A stretch of DNA of 64,000 nucleotides from Pseudomonas frederiksbergensis (lineage in GTDB: Bacteria; Pseudomonadota; Gammaproteobacteria; Pseudomonadales; Pseudomonadaceae): contig NZ_CP018319.1 in the NCBI RefSeq assembly GCF_001952935.1, forward strand, positions 1,725,501 through 1,789,500. The letters run 5' to 3'. Position numbers and translations under genes: made by a program. Below the pieces are notes generated by a model that saw nothing but the letters and a program-made list of their open reading frames with translations, was not told the DNA's origin and made no database searches. Of the stretch, positions 1 through 8,622 are shown in pieces; within the stretch, counting starts at the first letter, position 1; the number at the start of each line of letters is the position of its first letter.

Positions 1-2
1 TC

Positions 3-107
3 GCGCGTTTCGACGCCAATCGAAGCCTGCCTGATGCCTCTCTCGATACACCGACACCGCGCCAGCAATGGCCGAGCCTCAACCCCCGCGCTTCCCCTCT
101 GGTGTGA
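3..107 (+). CDS. C-terminal fragment of an upstream protein (5' truncated)
   Basis: One frame is open from the left edge to a TGA at 105-107 and encodes 34 residues (begins ARFDANRSLP, ends NPRASPLV). It ends about 50 bases before the copper chaperone gene on the same strand, so it may be the last part of an upstream gene of the same operon. The fragment carries no motif I recognise. A chance open frame in GC-rich DNA cannot be excluded. Confidence 0.35.
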   Translation, partial: ARFDANRSLPDASLDTPTPRQQWPSLNPRASPLV

Positions 108-155
108 TTCCTTCTCGCAATTGACCTGCGTTTCGAATCGTTCTGGAGAACTGCC

Positions 156-635
156 ATGTTGAACAAACTCATCGTCCTGGCTGTATTGCTGCTGCCTGCC
201 TGTTTTGCCAATGCTCACGAATACAAGGCTGGCGAACTTGAGATCGCCCATCCGTGGTCGCAGGAGTTGCCACCCAACGCGCCAACGGTGGCGGCGTATT
301 TCGTGATTCACAACAGCGGTAAAACCGCCGACCGACTGCTTAGCGTCGTCTCGCCGATTGCAGGCGAAGCCCAGTTGCACGAGCACGTCATGCAAAACGA
401 CCTGATGAAAATGCAGCAGGTGCCGAGCGTCGACATTCCTGCCGGTGGCAACGTCTCTTTTGCGCCGATGGCCTACCACGTGATGCTGGTAAACCTGAAA
501 GACCGCAGCCTGCTGAGCGACGGCAAACGCTTCCCGCTGACGATGCATTTCGAGAAGTCCGGCGACGTAACGGTCGACGTCTCGGTGCAGAAGAAGCCGC
601 CGGAAAGCATGCAGACGCACGCCCACGCCCAATAA
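156..635 (+). CDS. Periplasmic copper chaperone PCu(A)C
   Basis: A 159-residue secreted protein. Residues 1-20 are a signal peptide (hydrophobic core, ANA before His21). The family's copper motif H-x10-M-x21-H-x-M is complete: His75, Met86, His108 and Met110, with extra Met and His around 77-84. PCuAC proteins hold Cu(I) in the periplasm and pass it to cytochrome oxidase assembly or to other copper proteins. The gene opens a same-strand block with a DUF2946 gene, an OprC-type receptor and a PepSY membrane protein, which fits copper acquisition. The ATG is preceded by GGAGAA at a good distance. Confidence 0.9.
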   Translation: MLNKLIVLAVLLLPACFANAHEYKAGELEIAHPWSQELPPNAPTVAAYFVIHNSGKTADRLLSVVSPIAGEAQLHEHVMQNDLMKMQQVPSVDIPAGGNVSFAPMAYHVMLVNLKDRSLLSDGKRFPLTMHFEKSGDVTVDVSVQKKPPESMQTHAHAQ

Positions 636-655
636 GCGACTGAGCAAAAACCCCC

Positions 656-1084
656 ATGCGCCCGCTTAGCGCCAGGTCATCCGCACACCGTCGTCAGCCG
701 TTAAGCCTGACGAGCGGCAGCTGGATCAGCCTGTTCGCCATGTTGATGATCTTTATCGGCCCGCTGATTTCTCAGTCGATGCCGATGGATCAACGCGCCT
801 CGATGTCGATGTCGATGGACATGTCGGCAATGGAGCACGCCGACCACGGCGCGCAAGCCGCGGCCGAGCACTGTCCACCAAAAGCCGACCACCATGCACT
901 CTGGGAAAAATGCGGCTATTGCAGCCTGCTGTTCAATTGCCCGGCGCTGACTGGCGGCCAGTCCTTCGTCGCATTCGACACGCCCAAAGCCACCACCTTC
1001 ACCACTCCCTCCCCTCGCCTGGGCCACGCCCGGCAAACCTTTTTCCCCGGCGCCCGCACCCGCGCTCCGCCCATCGCCGCGTAA
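656..1084 (+). CDS. DUF2946 family protein
   Basis: A 142-residue protein starting 20 bases after the PCuAC gene. It has one membrane segment or uncleaved signal (about residues 20-40), then a Met/His-rich stretch (about 42-64, with repeated SM and DM pairs), and the CGYC motif (Cys86, Cys89) that marks DUF2946. The family is usually found beside copper receptors and PCuAC chaperones; its function is not established. Met, His and paired Cys suggest metal contact in the periplasm, which is inference. The C-terminal third is rich in Pro, Arg and Ala and looks unstructured. Confidence 0.8.
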   Translation: MRPLSARSSAHRRQPLSLTSGSWISLFAMLMIFIGPLISQSMPMDQRASMSMSMDMSAMEHADHGAQAAAEHCPPKADHHALWEKCGYCSLLFNCPALTGGQSFVAFDTPKATTFTTPSPRLGHARQTFFPGARTRAPPIAA

Positions 1085-1131
1085 ACACCCACCTCCGATC
1101 TCACACGGTTTCGAAGACAGCCACAGCAACC

Positions 1132-1222
1132 TGTGGGAGCGAGCCTGCTCGCGAAGAGGGAGTGTCAGTCAACATTCATGTCGTCTGACACACCGCTTTC
1201 GCGAGCAGGCTCGCTCCCACAA
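1132..1222. repeat. REP pair (GTGGGAGC type), inverted
   Basis: Two copies of the Pseudomonas REP palindrome (TGTGGGAGCGAGCCTGCTCG and its reverse complement) face each other about 40 bases apart, between the DUF2946 gene and the copper receptor gene. Together they could form a large hairpin in the transcript. Confidence 0.85.
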
Positions 1223-1275
1223 GTAATGCGCAGGCTGCCGGCCGTGTCGTTTACGACTGTTCGATGGAAAATGTC

Positions 1276-3393
1276 ATGTCCAGGTTTTCTGCTGACACAC
1301 GCTTGAGCACTGCCCAGGCTTCTTTTGCCCTGAACGAATCTCGCGTTCGCTTCAGGCACGCCACCGCCCTCCTTTGCGGGGCACTGCTGACTCCCATGGT
1401 GCTGGCCGATGAACACACCGGTCACAGTGAAGAACTGAGCCCGACGGTAATCACCGCCATCGCCCCGAGTTCACCACTGACCATCGTCACCAACCCCAAG
1501 GACCCGCGCCAACCGGTGCCGGCCAGCGACGGTGGCGATTACCTGAAAACCATTCCCGGCTTCGCCCTGGTGCGCAACGGCGGAACCAACGGTGACCCGG
1601 TGCTGCGCGGCATGTTCGGCTCGCGGTTGAACATCCTCACCAATGGCGGCCAGTTGCTCGGCGCCTGCCCCGGCCGAATGGACGCACCGACTTCGTACAT
1701 CTCGCCGGAAACTTACGACAAGCTGACCGTGATCAAAGGCCCGCAAACCGTGCTCTGGGGACCGGGCGCATCGGCCGGGACCATCCTCTTCGACCGTGAA
1801 CCGGAAAGCTTCGGCGAACTCGGCACGCGGGTGAACGCCAGCGTGCTGGCGGGCTCCAACGGCCGTTTCGACAAAGTGGTGGATGCTGCTGCCGGCGGGT
1901 CATTGGGTTACGTGCGAGTAATCGGCAACACCGCGCATGCCGACGATTACCGGGATGGCAACAACGACACCGTGCCGTCGCGCTACGACAAGTGGAATGG
2001 CGACGTTGCGGTGGGCTGGACCCCGGACGCCGACACCCTGCTGGAACTCACCGCCGGCAAGGGCGATGGCGAAGCGCGTTACGCCGGTCGCGGCATGGAC
2101 GGTTCGCAGTTCTTGCGCGAAAGCCTGGGCTTGCGTTTCGAGCAGTCGAACATCGGCGATGTGCTGGACAAGGTCGAGGCGCAGGTTTACTACAACTACG
2201 CCGACCACGTGATGGACAACTACACCCTGCGCACGCCGTCCGGCACCGGGATGATGGCCGGCCCCATGGCTTCCAATGTCGACCGTCGAACCCTCGGCGC
2301 ACGGATCAAGGCCACGTGGCGCTGGGCCGATGTGCAGTTGATCAGCGGCATCGATGCGCAGACCAGCAAACATCGCCAGCGCAGCGCCATGGGCGTCGAC
2401 GCCTACAAGGATGTGCCGCGCAACAAGGATGCCGACTTCCACAACTATGGCGTATTCAGCGAATTGACCTGGTACGCCGCCGACCGTGACCGGTTGATTA
2501 CCGGCGCACGCCTGGACCGTGCTTCGGCCAAGGATTTCCGGCAGACCAAGGGCTCCGGGATGATGGCGCGCCCTAATCCGACCGCCGACGACACCCGTGC
2601 CGACACACTGCCAAGCGGCTTCGTCCGTTACGAGCATGACCTGGCCGACAGCCCGACCACGCTGTATGCCGGCCTCGGCCACACCCAGCGTTTCCCGGAT
2701 TACTGGGAGCTGTTTTCACCCAAATCCGGCCCCGCTGGCTCGGTGAATGCCTTCGATTCGATCAAGCCTGAAAAAACCACCCAGCTCGATTTCGGCCTGC
2801 AATACAAGACCGAAGACCTCGAAGCCTGGGCCTCGGGTTACGTCGGGCAGGTGCGCGACTACATCCTGTTCAACTACACGCCAACCATGATGGGCACGAC
2901 CTCGCAAGCACAGAACATCGACGCACGAATCATGGGCGGCGAATTGGGTGCGGCCTACAAGCTGACCAGTCACTGGAAAGCCGATGCGACCCTGGCCTAC
3001 GCCTGGGGCAAGAACAGCAGCGACGGCAACGCACTGCCGCAAATGCCGCCGCTGGACGCCCGTTTCGGCCTGACCTACAGCGAAGACAACTGGAGCGCCG
3101 GGGCGTTGTGGCGAGTGGTTGCGGCGCAAAACCGCATCGACCAGAACAAGGGCAACGTGGTCGGCAAGGACTTCGACAAGACCTCGGGCTTTGGCGTGTT
3201 CTCGCTCAATGGCGCGTACCGGATCAACCAAAACTGGAAGGTCAGCACCGGCGTCGACAACCTGTTCGGCAAAGCGTACGCCGAGCACTTGAACCTGGCC
3301 GGCAACGCCGGTTTCGGCTACCCGGCCAATGACCCGCAAGCTATTAAAGAACCGGGGCGCACGCTCTGGACCAAAGTGGACATGAGCTTCTAA
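1276..3393 (+). CDS. oprC: TonB-dependent copper receptor, OprC type
   Basis: A 705-residue outer-membrane receptor: N-terminal signal region to about residue 40, a TonB-box-like PTVITAI, a plug domain (about 65-180) and a beta-barrel ending in the aromatic MSF. Two elements described for P. aeruginosa OprC copper binding are visible: CxxxM (Cys131, Met135, in the sequence ACPGRM) and HxM (His311, Met313). A Met-rich loop (GMMAGPMASN) follows. This supports copper uptake rather than siderophore uptake. The start is uncertain: an ATG at 1264 would add four residues; I chose 1276 because GGAAA lies six bases upstream. Confidence 0.9.
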   Translation: MSRFSADTRLSTAQASFALNESRVRFRHATALLCGALLTPMVLADEHTGHSEELSPTVITAIAPSSPLTIVTNPKDPRQPVPASDGGDYLKTIPGFALVRNGGTNGDPVLRGMFGSRLNILTNGGQLLGACPGRMDAPTSYISPETYDKLTVIKGPQTVLWGPGASAGTILFDREPESFGELGTRVNASVLAGSNGRFDKVVDAAAGGSLGYVRVIGNTAHADDYRDGNNDTVPSRYDKWNGDVAVGWTPDADTLLELTAGKGDGEARYAGRGMDGSQFLRESLGLRFEQSNIGDVLDKVEAQVYYNYADHVMDNYTLRTPSGTGMMAGPMASNVDRRTLGARIKATWRWADVQLISGIDAQTSKHRQRSAMGVDAYKDVPRNKDADFHNYGVFSELTWYAADRDRLITGARLDRASAKDFRQTKGSGMMARPNPTADDTRADTLPSGFVRYEHDLADSPTTLYAGLGHTQRFPDYWELFSPKSGPAGSVNAFDSIKPEKTTQLDFGLQYKTEDLEAWASGYVGQVRDYILFNYTPTMMGTTSQAQNIDARIMGGELGAAYKLTSHWKADATLAYAWGKNSSDGNALPQMPPLDARFGLTYSEDNWSAGALWRVVAAQNRIDQNKGNVVGKDFDKTSGFGVFSLNGAYRINQNWKVSTGVDNLFGKAYAEHLNLAGNAGFGYPANDPQAIKEPGRTLWTKVDMSF

Positions 3394-3410
3394 ACGCATC
3401 GTCGGAACGC

Positions 3411-3476
3411 CGCCCGGAGCAAGCTCGCTCCCACATGGACCGTGTTGAACCTGTGGGAGCGAGCCTGCTCGCGATC
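3411..3476. repeat. REP pair (GTGGGAGC type)
   Basis: Inverted REP copies (AGCAAGCTCGCTCCCACA, then TGTGGGAGCGAGCCTGCTCG) lie between the copper receptor and the PepSY gene. Confidence 0.8.
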
Positions 3477-3535
3477 GGTTGCGCAGCAACCGCAAACAAA
3501 CAACTAAAAGACCCAAGCCTAGCGGAGCACACGTG

Positions 3536-4903
3536 ATGAAACAGCCCAAACCGAATTTCTACAACCTGGCCTGGCGCTGGCACTTCTATGCCGGTCTGTT
3601 CGTCGCGCCTTTCATGGTGATGCTGGCCCTGACCGGCATCATTTACCTGTTCAAGCCGCAACTCGACCCATTGATGTACGGCAGCTTGCTGAACGTTCCG
3701 GCCGGGCATCACAGCGTCCCGGCCGATGACCTGCTCAAGCGGGTGAAAGAGGCTTACCCACAAGCCACGATCAAGCAGTATTTGCCACCGATCAACGCCG
3801 AACGCAGCGCGCAATTTGTCGTGCTCAATGCTGGTACCGAGCTCAACGTTTTCGTCGATCCCTACCACGGCGACATCCTCGGCGAGCAAGACGCGAAAAA
3901 GAATCTGCAAGCCGTCGCGCGAGCGATTCATGGCGAATTGATGATCGGCACCGTCGGCGACCGACTGATCGAGCTGGCCGCCGGCTGGGGCGTGGTGTTG
4001 GTGGTCTCCGGGGTCTTTCTGTGGTGGCCGCGCGGCCAGGCAGCCGGCATCTTGTGGCCGCGCTTGAACAGTCGCGGTCGAGTGCTCTGGCGTGACCTGC
4101 ACGCGGTGACCGGGTTCTGGGGCGCGTCGCTGCTGCTGGTGATGCTGCTCAGCGGCATGACCTGGACCGGGTTCTGGGGCAAGCAATACGCGCAAGTGTG
4201 GAACGTCTTTCCGGCCGCGATGTGGGACAACGTGCCCCAGTCCGATGTCGAGGCCCGCAGCCTCAACACCGCCACCCGCCAGACCGTGCCGTGGGCGATG
4301 GAAAACACACCGATGCCAATGTCTGGCGACCACGCCGAACATATGGCCCACAGCGGCACGCAAGCGGGTCCCGCCGCACCGACCATCAGCCTGCAAGACG
4401 TGCAGGACATCGCCGTGCAACGCAAAGTCGAACCGGGCTACAGCATCACTTTCCCGACCACCGCGACTGGCGTGTTCACCATCGCCGTGTTCGCCGACGA
4501 CCCGCGCAACGACGCCACCTTGCATATCGATCAGTACACCGGCAATGTCCTCGCCGACGTGCGCTTCGAGCAGTACGGCACCGTCGCCCGTGCAACAGAA
4601 ATCGGCGTGATGCTGCACGAAGGCAAGATGTTCGGCCCGCTCAACCAGATCATCATCCTGCTGATCTGCCTGATGATCCTGCTCAGCGCCGTCAGCGGTG
4701 TGGTGATCTGGTGGAAGCGCCGTCCACAAGGAAAATTCGGAGTTCCGCCGCTGCGCCACGACCTGCCGAAATGGAAAACCGGCGTGGCGATCATGCTGAC
4801 GCTGGCGGTGATTTTTCCGCTGGTGGGGGCTTCGTTGATTGTGGTGTGGGGGCTGGATCGGCTGCTGTTGTCGCGGCGGGTCGCCAGCAACGCTTCAGCC
4901 TGA
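3536..4903 (+). CDS. PepSY-associated membrane protein
   Basis: A 455-residue inner-membrane protein. An N-terminal helix (about 20-45) precedes a periplasmic PepSY region. Helices follow near 150-170 and 200-220, then a His/Met-rich periplasmic segment (GDHAEHMAHSG, about 265), a second PepSY-like region, and two C-terminal helices. This is the usual layout of PepSY/PepSY-TM proteins that sit beside TonB receptors and are thought to help metal reduction or transfer at the inner membrane. The His/Met stretch and the neighbours point to copper. An upstream start at 3479 is possible, but the ATG at 3536 begins the conserved part. Confidence 0.8.
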   Translation: MKQPKPNFYNLAWRWHFYAGLFVAPFMVMLALTGIIYLFKPQLDPLMYGSLLNVPAGHHSVPADDLLKRVKEAYPQATIKQYLPPINAERSAQFVVLNAGTELNVFVDPYHGDILGEQDAKKNLQAVARAIHGELMIGTVGDRLIELAAGWGVVLVVSGVFLWWPRGQAAGILWPRLNSRGRVLWRDLHAVTGFWGASLLLVMLLSGMTWTGFWGKQYAQVWNVFPAAMWDNVPQSDVEARSLNTATRQTVPWAMENTPMPMSGDHAEHMAHSGTQAGPAAPTISLQDVQDIAVQRKVEPGYSITFPTTATGVFTIAVFADDPRNDATLHIDQYTGNVLADVRFEQYGTVARATEIGVMLHEGKMFGPLNQIIILLICLMILLSAVSGVVIWWKRRPQGKFGVPPLRHDLPKWKTGVAIMLTLAVIFPLVGASLIVVWGLDRLLLSRRVASNASA

Positions 4904-4972
4904 CTAAGGGTAGACGGACAGCCCAGCGCGGCATCAAGCATGACCCGCGCTGTGCGCCATCATTCGCTAAGG

Positions 4973-5284
4973 CTAATTGCAAGCGTAGCCACGTACGATT
5001 CCGTAGCAATTGTTCAGCGTAGGGACATCCGCCAGATTCACCGTAATGTCCGTCGGATTGGAGTTATCTGCGACATCGGTCGAACAAAAGGTCTGGATTC
5101 GACACTGTCCATTGCCCAAATCCGTAATAGTGATGCCGTTGTTAACTTTATCTTTATTGGGGCAAGTTTCACTGGCGGAACTAGCGTTCCACGCGTCCGT
5201 GCACGCATCCGCATAAGCCATTTGCTGAAGCCCCAGCAGCATGGCTGACAAAGCAAGTCCGTTTAAAACGATTGAGCGCTTCAT
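4973..5284 (-). CDS. Small secreted protein, CVNH-like (cyanovirin-type) fold suspected
   Basis: A 103-residue protein with a clear signal peptide (MKRSIVLNG to about residue 25, cut after AYA). The mature part is about 78 residues with six cysteines. It follows the cyanovirin-N homology pattern: Trp, then SxxC, a beta-rich IxI.L stretch, GNGQCRIQTFC, then ITVNLADV and NNCYGIVRG, resembling the CVNH SIDLN...IGNVDG signature. CVNH proteins bind high-mannose glycans. The match is from memory and only partial. The gene is divergent from the TonB receptor gene. An in-frame upstream start at 5449 would destroy the signal peptide. Confidence 0.5.
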   Translation of the reverse strand: MKRSIVLNGLALSAMLLGLQQMAYADACTDAWNASSASETCPNKDKVNNGITITDLGNGQCRIQTFCSTDVADNSNPTDITVNLADVPTLNNCYGIVRGYACN

Positions 5285-5598
5285 GGGTATGTCCCTCGTA
5301 AGAAGTAGGCCATTCCATGCTATGAGCTGTTCACTGGCGCGGTAACTGTCATTAATGACAGTTTTTTCGACCAACTTGGACTTACATCGATTTTTTTCAG
5401 AGCCACAGGAAATATCGCCAACAACCTGAATCCGCCTCACCTTCATCATGAGTCAGCCGAGATGCGCGTATTAGAGCGATCTGTAGACTTCGCGCGCTTA
5501 CCCCGGTCTTTTTTAGTGTTACTGCATAACGTAAATGGACCGCCTGCCCGCCACAGGAATGTTGCGGGTTTTCTTTGCATAAGTGGTTCACCGCCCCG
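5285..5598. other. Divergent intergenic region between the CVNH-like gene and the TonB receptor gene
   Basis: A 314-base AT-richer region that must hold promoters for both flanking genes. The only distinct element I can name is the Zur-box-like palindrome at 5518-5530. I see no coding sequence or RNA gene in the rest. Confidence 0.6.
5518..5530 (+). promoter_or_regulatory. Candidate Zur operator
   Basis: GTTACTGCATAAC matches the 5-3-5 gamma-proteobacterial Zur pattern GTTAT-N3-ATAAC with one mismatch (C for T in the left arm). It is preceded by T, as in the extended consensus. It lies 68 bases before the ATG of the TonB receptor, a suitable position for a repressor site. Confidence 0.45.
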
Positions 5599-7719
5599 AT
5601 GAACAAGTACCTCTTGTCCGGCCTCTGCCTGCTCGCCATGAACCACAGCGCCGACGCGCAACCGTTGACGCTGCCCACCGGCACCATTACCGCCGAGGTC
5701 AATGACGACGAAACCGTCAGCCTGAACACCCCGACCACTGCCGGTTCGCGCCTGAACCTCACTGCAATGGAAACCCCTGCCAGCGTCGAAAGCCTGACCG
5801 GCGAACAGATCCGCGCGCGGGGTGATCGCAGTGTGCAAGACGCCGTGTCGCGCAGCACCGGGATCAGCCGCACCGGCACGCCGGGCGATGGCGGCACGTC
5901 GTTGTCGGCACGAGGTTTTACCGGGCAGGGTTCGGTGATGCAGCTGTATGACGGCAACCGCATGTACACCGGCATGGGCACCGTGACCTTCCCGGTCGAC
6001 ACGTGGTCGGTGGAGCGCGTTGATGTGCTGCGCGGCCCGGCATCGGTGCTGTACGGCGAAGGCGCGACCGGCGCGGTGGTCAATGTGATCCCGACAAAAC
6101 CGTTTGAAGGCGAGATCGAAAACCATGTTCGTCTCGGCTACGGTTCCTATGACGGTCAGCAACAGGCCTTCGACAGCGGCGGCTCATTGAGTGACACCTT
6201 GAGCTACCGCTTGAACCTCAATCGCCTGCGCAGCAACGGCTGGGTTGATCGCGGCGATTCGTCCAGCGACTTCATCAGCGCCGCCCTGCGCTGGCAAGCG
6301 ACCGACGATCTGGCGTTTACCCTAGCCCACGATTACGGCGATCAAAAGCCGATGAACACCTTCGGCACGCCGCTGATCAACGGGCGCTTTCACGAAGGCC
6401 TGCGGGACAAGAACTACAACGTCAGCAACGACAAGCAGCACTACAACGATCAATGGACGCGGCTGACCAGCGACTGGCAACTCCCCGAGAGCGTCAATTC
6501 GACTAACGAGCTGTATTACCTCAAGGCCCAACGCCGCTGGCAGAACGCCGAGAACTACAACTTCGACCGCGACACTCAACAGCTCAGCCGCAGCGGGTAT
6601 TTCGGCATCGGCCACAAGCAGGAGCAGATCGGTGATCGCCAGACCTTCACCTTCAAACACACCCTGTTCGGCCTCGAAAGCCAGACCGTGACGGGTGTCG
6701 ATTACAACCGGATTCGCTTCCAGCTCGACAGCAACTCGCCGTTCAATGACGCGTTACCGAATGGCCAACCGATCGATTTTCATCACCCACAGCGCGGTAG
6801 TTTTGAAAGCGCCGACCCGTACCGTGATCAGTTCCAGTCGACGACAAAACAGCTGTCGGCCTTCGCCGAAAACCGCACGCAGTTGAGCGAACGCTGGTCG
6901 CTGGTGACCGGCGTGCGCCGCGATTACGTGCACGTCGACCGCGACAATCTGGTGGATGGCAGCCAAAGCGACAAGACCCTGACCGGTAATAACTGGAAGG
7001 CTGGACTGGTGTTTGCCGTGACGCCTGACACCTCGTTCTACGGTCAGTACGCCACCAGCACCGACGGTGTCGGCGGGTTGATTTCCCTGAGCCCGAGCCA
7101 GCAGCAATATGACTTGTCCACCGCGAAGCAGGCCGAGATCGGCGTGAAGCAATTGTTCTGGGATCAGCGCGGCGAGTGGACGCTGGCGGCGTATCGCATC
7201 GTCAAAAAGAAACTGCTGACTGACGACCCGGGCAATCCGACGCTCAAACAGCAGGTCGGCCAGCAATCGACCAACGGCCTCGAAGCCAGCCTCGACCTGC
7301 AACTGCCGCACGCCTGGCAACTGCAGGCCAATGCGGCCATCGTCAAAGCCAGGTTCGACGATTTCGAAGAAGTGGTGAGTGGTATACCGGTGTCGCGCAA
7401 CGGCAATCGTCCGGTGGACGTGCCACGGCGCACGGCGAATCTGTGGCTGAGCAAAGCGATCAATGATGACTTGAAGGCCGGCGCCGGCGTGCGTTATGTG
7501 GATGCGCGTTTTGCGGACATGGCCAACCAGAATGAGCTGCCGAGCTACACCGTGGTGGACGCCACGCTGTCCTGGAAGGCGCTGCGGAATACGACGCTGG
7601 GGTTGCAGGTGAACAATCTGTTTGACCGGCAGTATGCGCAAAGCCAATACAATGAGGGGCAGCAGTGGATCCTCGGCGAACCCCGATCGTTTTTTGTCAC
7701 GGCTGATTACACCTTTTGA
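5599..7719 (+). CDS. TonB-dependent receptor for a metal chelate (siderophore or metallophore)
   Basis: A 706-residue outer-membrane receptor. Signal peptide about 1-25 (cut near ADA), then plug domain about 45-155 (ASVESLTGEQIRARG, later VLRGPASVLYGEGATGAVVN) and a 22-strand barrel ending ADYTF. There is no N-terminal signalling (STN) domain, so it is not a FecA/FpvA-type sensor. It is followed by ATPase, binding protein and permease genes. The order receptor-ATPase-binding protein-permease matches PA2911-PA2914 of P. aeruginosa, which I recall as induced under zinc shortage. Substrate is not proven; iron siderophore, corrinoid or zinc chelate are possible. The upstream ATG at 5575 would place charged residues before the signal. 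Confidence 0.85.
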   Translation: MNKYLLSGLCLLAMNHSADAQPLTLPTGTITAEVNDDETVSLNTPTTAGSRLNLTAMETPASVESLTGEQIRARGDRSVQDAVSRSTGISRTGTPGDGGTSLSARGFTGQGSVMQLYDGNRMYTGMGTVTFPVDTWSVERVDVLRGPASVLYGEGATGAVVNVIPTKPFEGEIENHVRLGYGSYDGQQQAFDSGGSLSDTLSYRLNLNRLRSNGWVDRGDSSSDFISAALRWQATDDLAFTLAHDYGDQKPMNTFGTPLINGRFHEGLRDKNYNVSNDKQHYNDQWTRLTSDWQLPESVNSTNELYYLKAQRRWQNAENYNFDRDTQQLSRSGYFGIGHKQEQIGDRQTFTFKHTLFGLESQTVTGVDYNRIRFQLDSNSPFNDALPNGQPIDFHHPQRGSFESADPYRDQFQSTTKQLSAFAENRTQLSERWSLVTGVRRDYVHVDRDNLVDGSQSDKTLTGNNWKAGLVFAVTPDTSFYGQYATSTDGVGGLISLSPSQQQYDLSTAKQAEIGVKQLFWDQRGEWTLAAYRIVKKKLLTDDPGNPTLKQQVGQQSTNGLEASLDLQLPHAWQLQANAAIVKARFDDFEEVVSGIPVSRNGNRPVDVPRRTANLWLSKAINDDLKAGAGVRYVDARFADMANQNELPSYTVVDATLSWKALRNTTLGLQVNNLFDRQYAQSQYNEGQQWILGEPRSFFVTADYTF

Positions 7720-7730
7720 TTCAAGGGCCC

Positions 7731-7799
7731 CTTCGCGAGCAAGCCCGCTCCCACATTAGATCGCATTCCAATGTGGGAGCGGGCTTGCTCGCGAAGGCG
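7731..7799. repeat. REP pair (GTGGGAGC type) inside the receptor-ABC block
   Basis: Two inverted REP copies sit between the TonB receptor stop and the ATPase start. They can fold into a hairpin between the cistrons. Confidence 0.85.
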
Positions 7800-7833
7800 T
7801 CATCAGCAACACCGAAAATTTCAGAGTAGATGC

Positions 7834-8622
7834 ATGACCTCGCTGAACCTCACAAACCTCGCCTGGACACCCTTGGGCCACGGCCATTGCCATCACCAGT
7901 TCCAACTGCGTGAGGCGACCTTGCGCGTGCTCCCGGGTGAGTTCGTCGGCCTGATCGGCCCCAACGGCAGCGGCAAAACCAGCTTGCTGCGCTGTGCCTG
8001 GCGCTTCAGCAAACCCGAGCGCGGCGAGGTCAAGCTCGACCATCACAACGTCTGGAAGCAATCCTCGCGCTGGTGCGCGCAACGCATCGCCGTGGTCCTG
8101 CAGGAATTCCCCGACGCCTTCGGCCTCACCGTCGATGAAGTCGTCGCCATGGGCCGCACACCGCACAAAGGCTTGTTCGACGGCGACACTCTGGAGGACA
8201 GAAAACTCGCTACCCAGGCCCTCGAATCAGTCGGTCTGAAAGGCTTCGAAGACCATGACTTCGCCACCCTCTCCGGCGGTGAAAAACAACGCGTGATCCT
8301 CGCCCGCGCCCTGGCTCAGCAACCACAAATGCTGATCCTCGACGAGCCGACCAATCATCTCGACCCGCGGTATCAGCTCGAACTGCTGCAGCTGGTCAAA
8401 CGCCTGAAGATCGGCACCTTGGCGAGCATCCACGACCTCAATCTGGCGGCTGCTTTCTGTGATCGGCTGTATGTGATCAATCACGGCCGCATCGTCGCCA
8501 GTGGCACGCCCGAAGAAGTCTTGACCGCCCCACTGCTGCGCGATGTGTTCGGCGTCGAAGCGCTGATCGATCAACATCCCTTGCACGGCTACCCACGAAT
8601 TACCTGGATCACCCAACCATGA
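7834..8622 (+). CDS. ABC importer ATPase, FecE/BtuD type
   Basis: A 262-residue ATP-binding protein that powers import of the substrate brought in by the TonB receptor. Walker A GPNGSGKT is at 42-49, the signature LSGGEKQR at about 146-153, and Walker B LILDEP at 167-172, followed by the D-loop NHLD. Close to the N-terminus there is an unusual His/Cys run (GHGHCHH, residues 15-21). The stop overlaps the start of the binding-protein gene by four bases (ATGA), so the genes are translationally coupled. The start at 7834 was chosen because the longer frame runs back through the REP element. Confidence 0.9.
   Translation: MTSLNLTNLAWTPLGHGHCHHQFQLREATLRVLPGEFVGLIGPNGSGKTSLLRCAWRFSKPERGEVKLDHHNVWKQSSRWCAQRIAVVLQEFPDAFGLTVDEVVAMGRTPHKGLFDGDTLEDRKLATQALESVGLKGFEDHDFATLSGGEKQRVILARALAQQPQMLILDEPTNHLDPRYQLELLQLVKRLKIGTLASIHDLNLAAAFCDRLYVINHGRIVASGTPEEVLTAPLLRDVFGVEALIDQHPLHGYPRITWITQP

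Noticed and set aside
4908..4960. Possible terminator after the PepSY gene (CCCAGCGCGG / CCCGCGCTG)
   Set aside because: The arms pair only weakly and no T run follows.
7731..7799. REP pair as the terminator of the TonB receptor gene
   Set aside because: There is no T run after the stem and the same element is frequent inside other operons here, so full termination is not supported.
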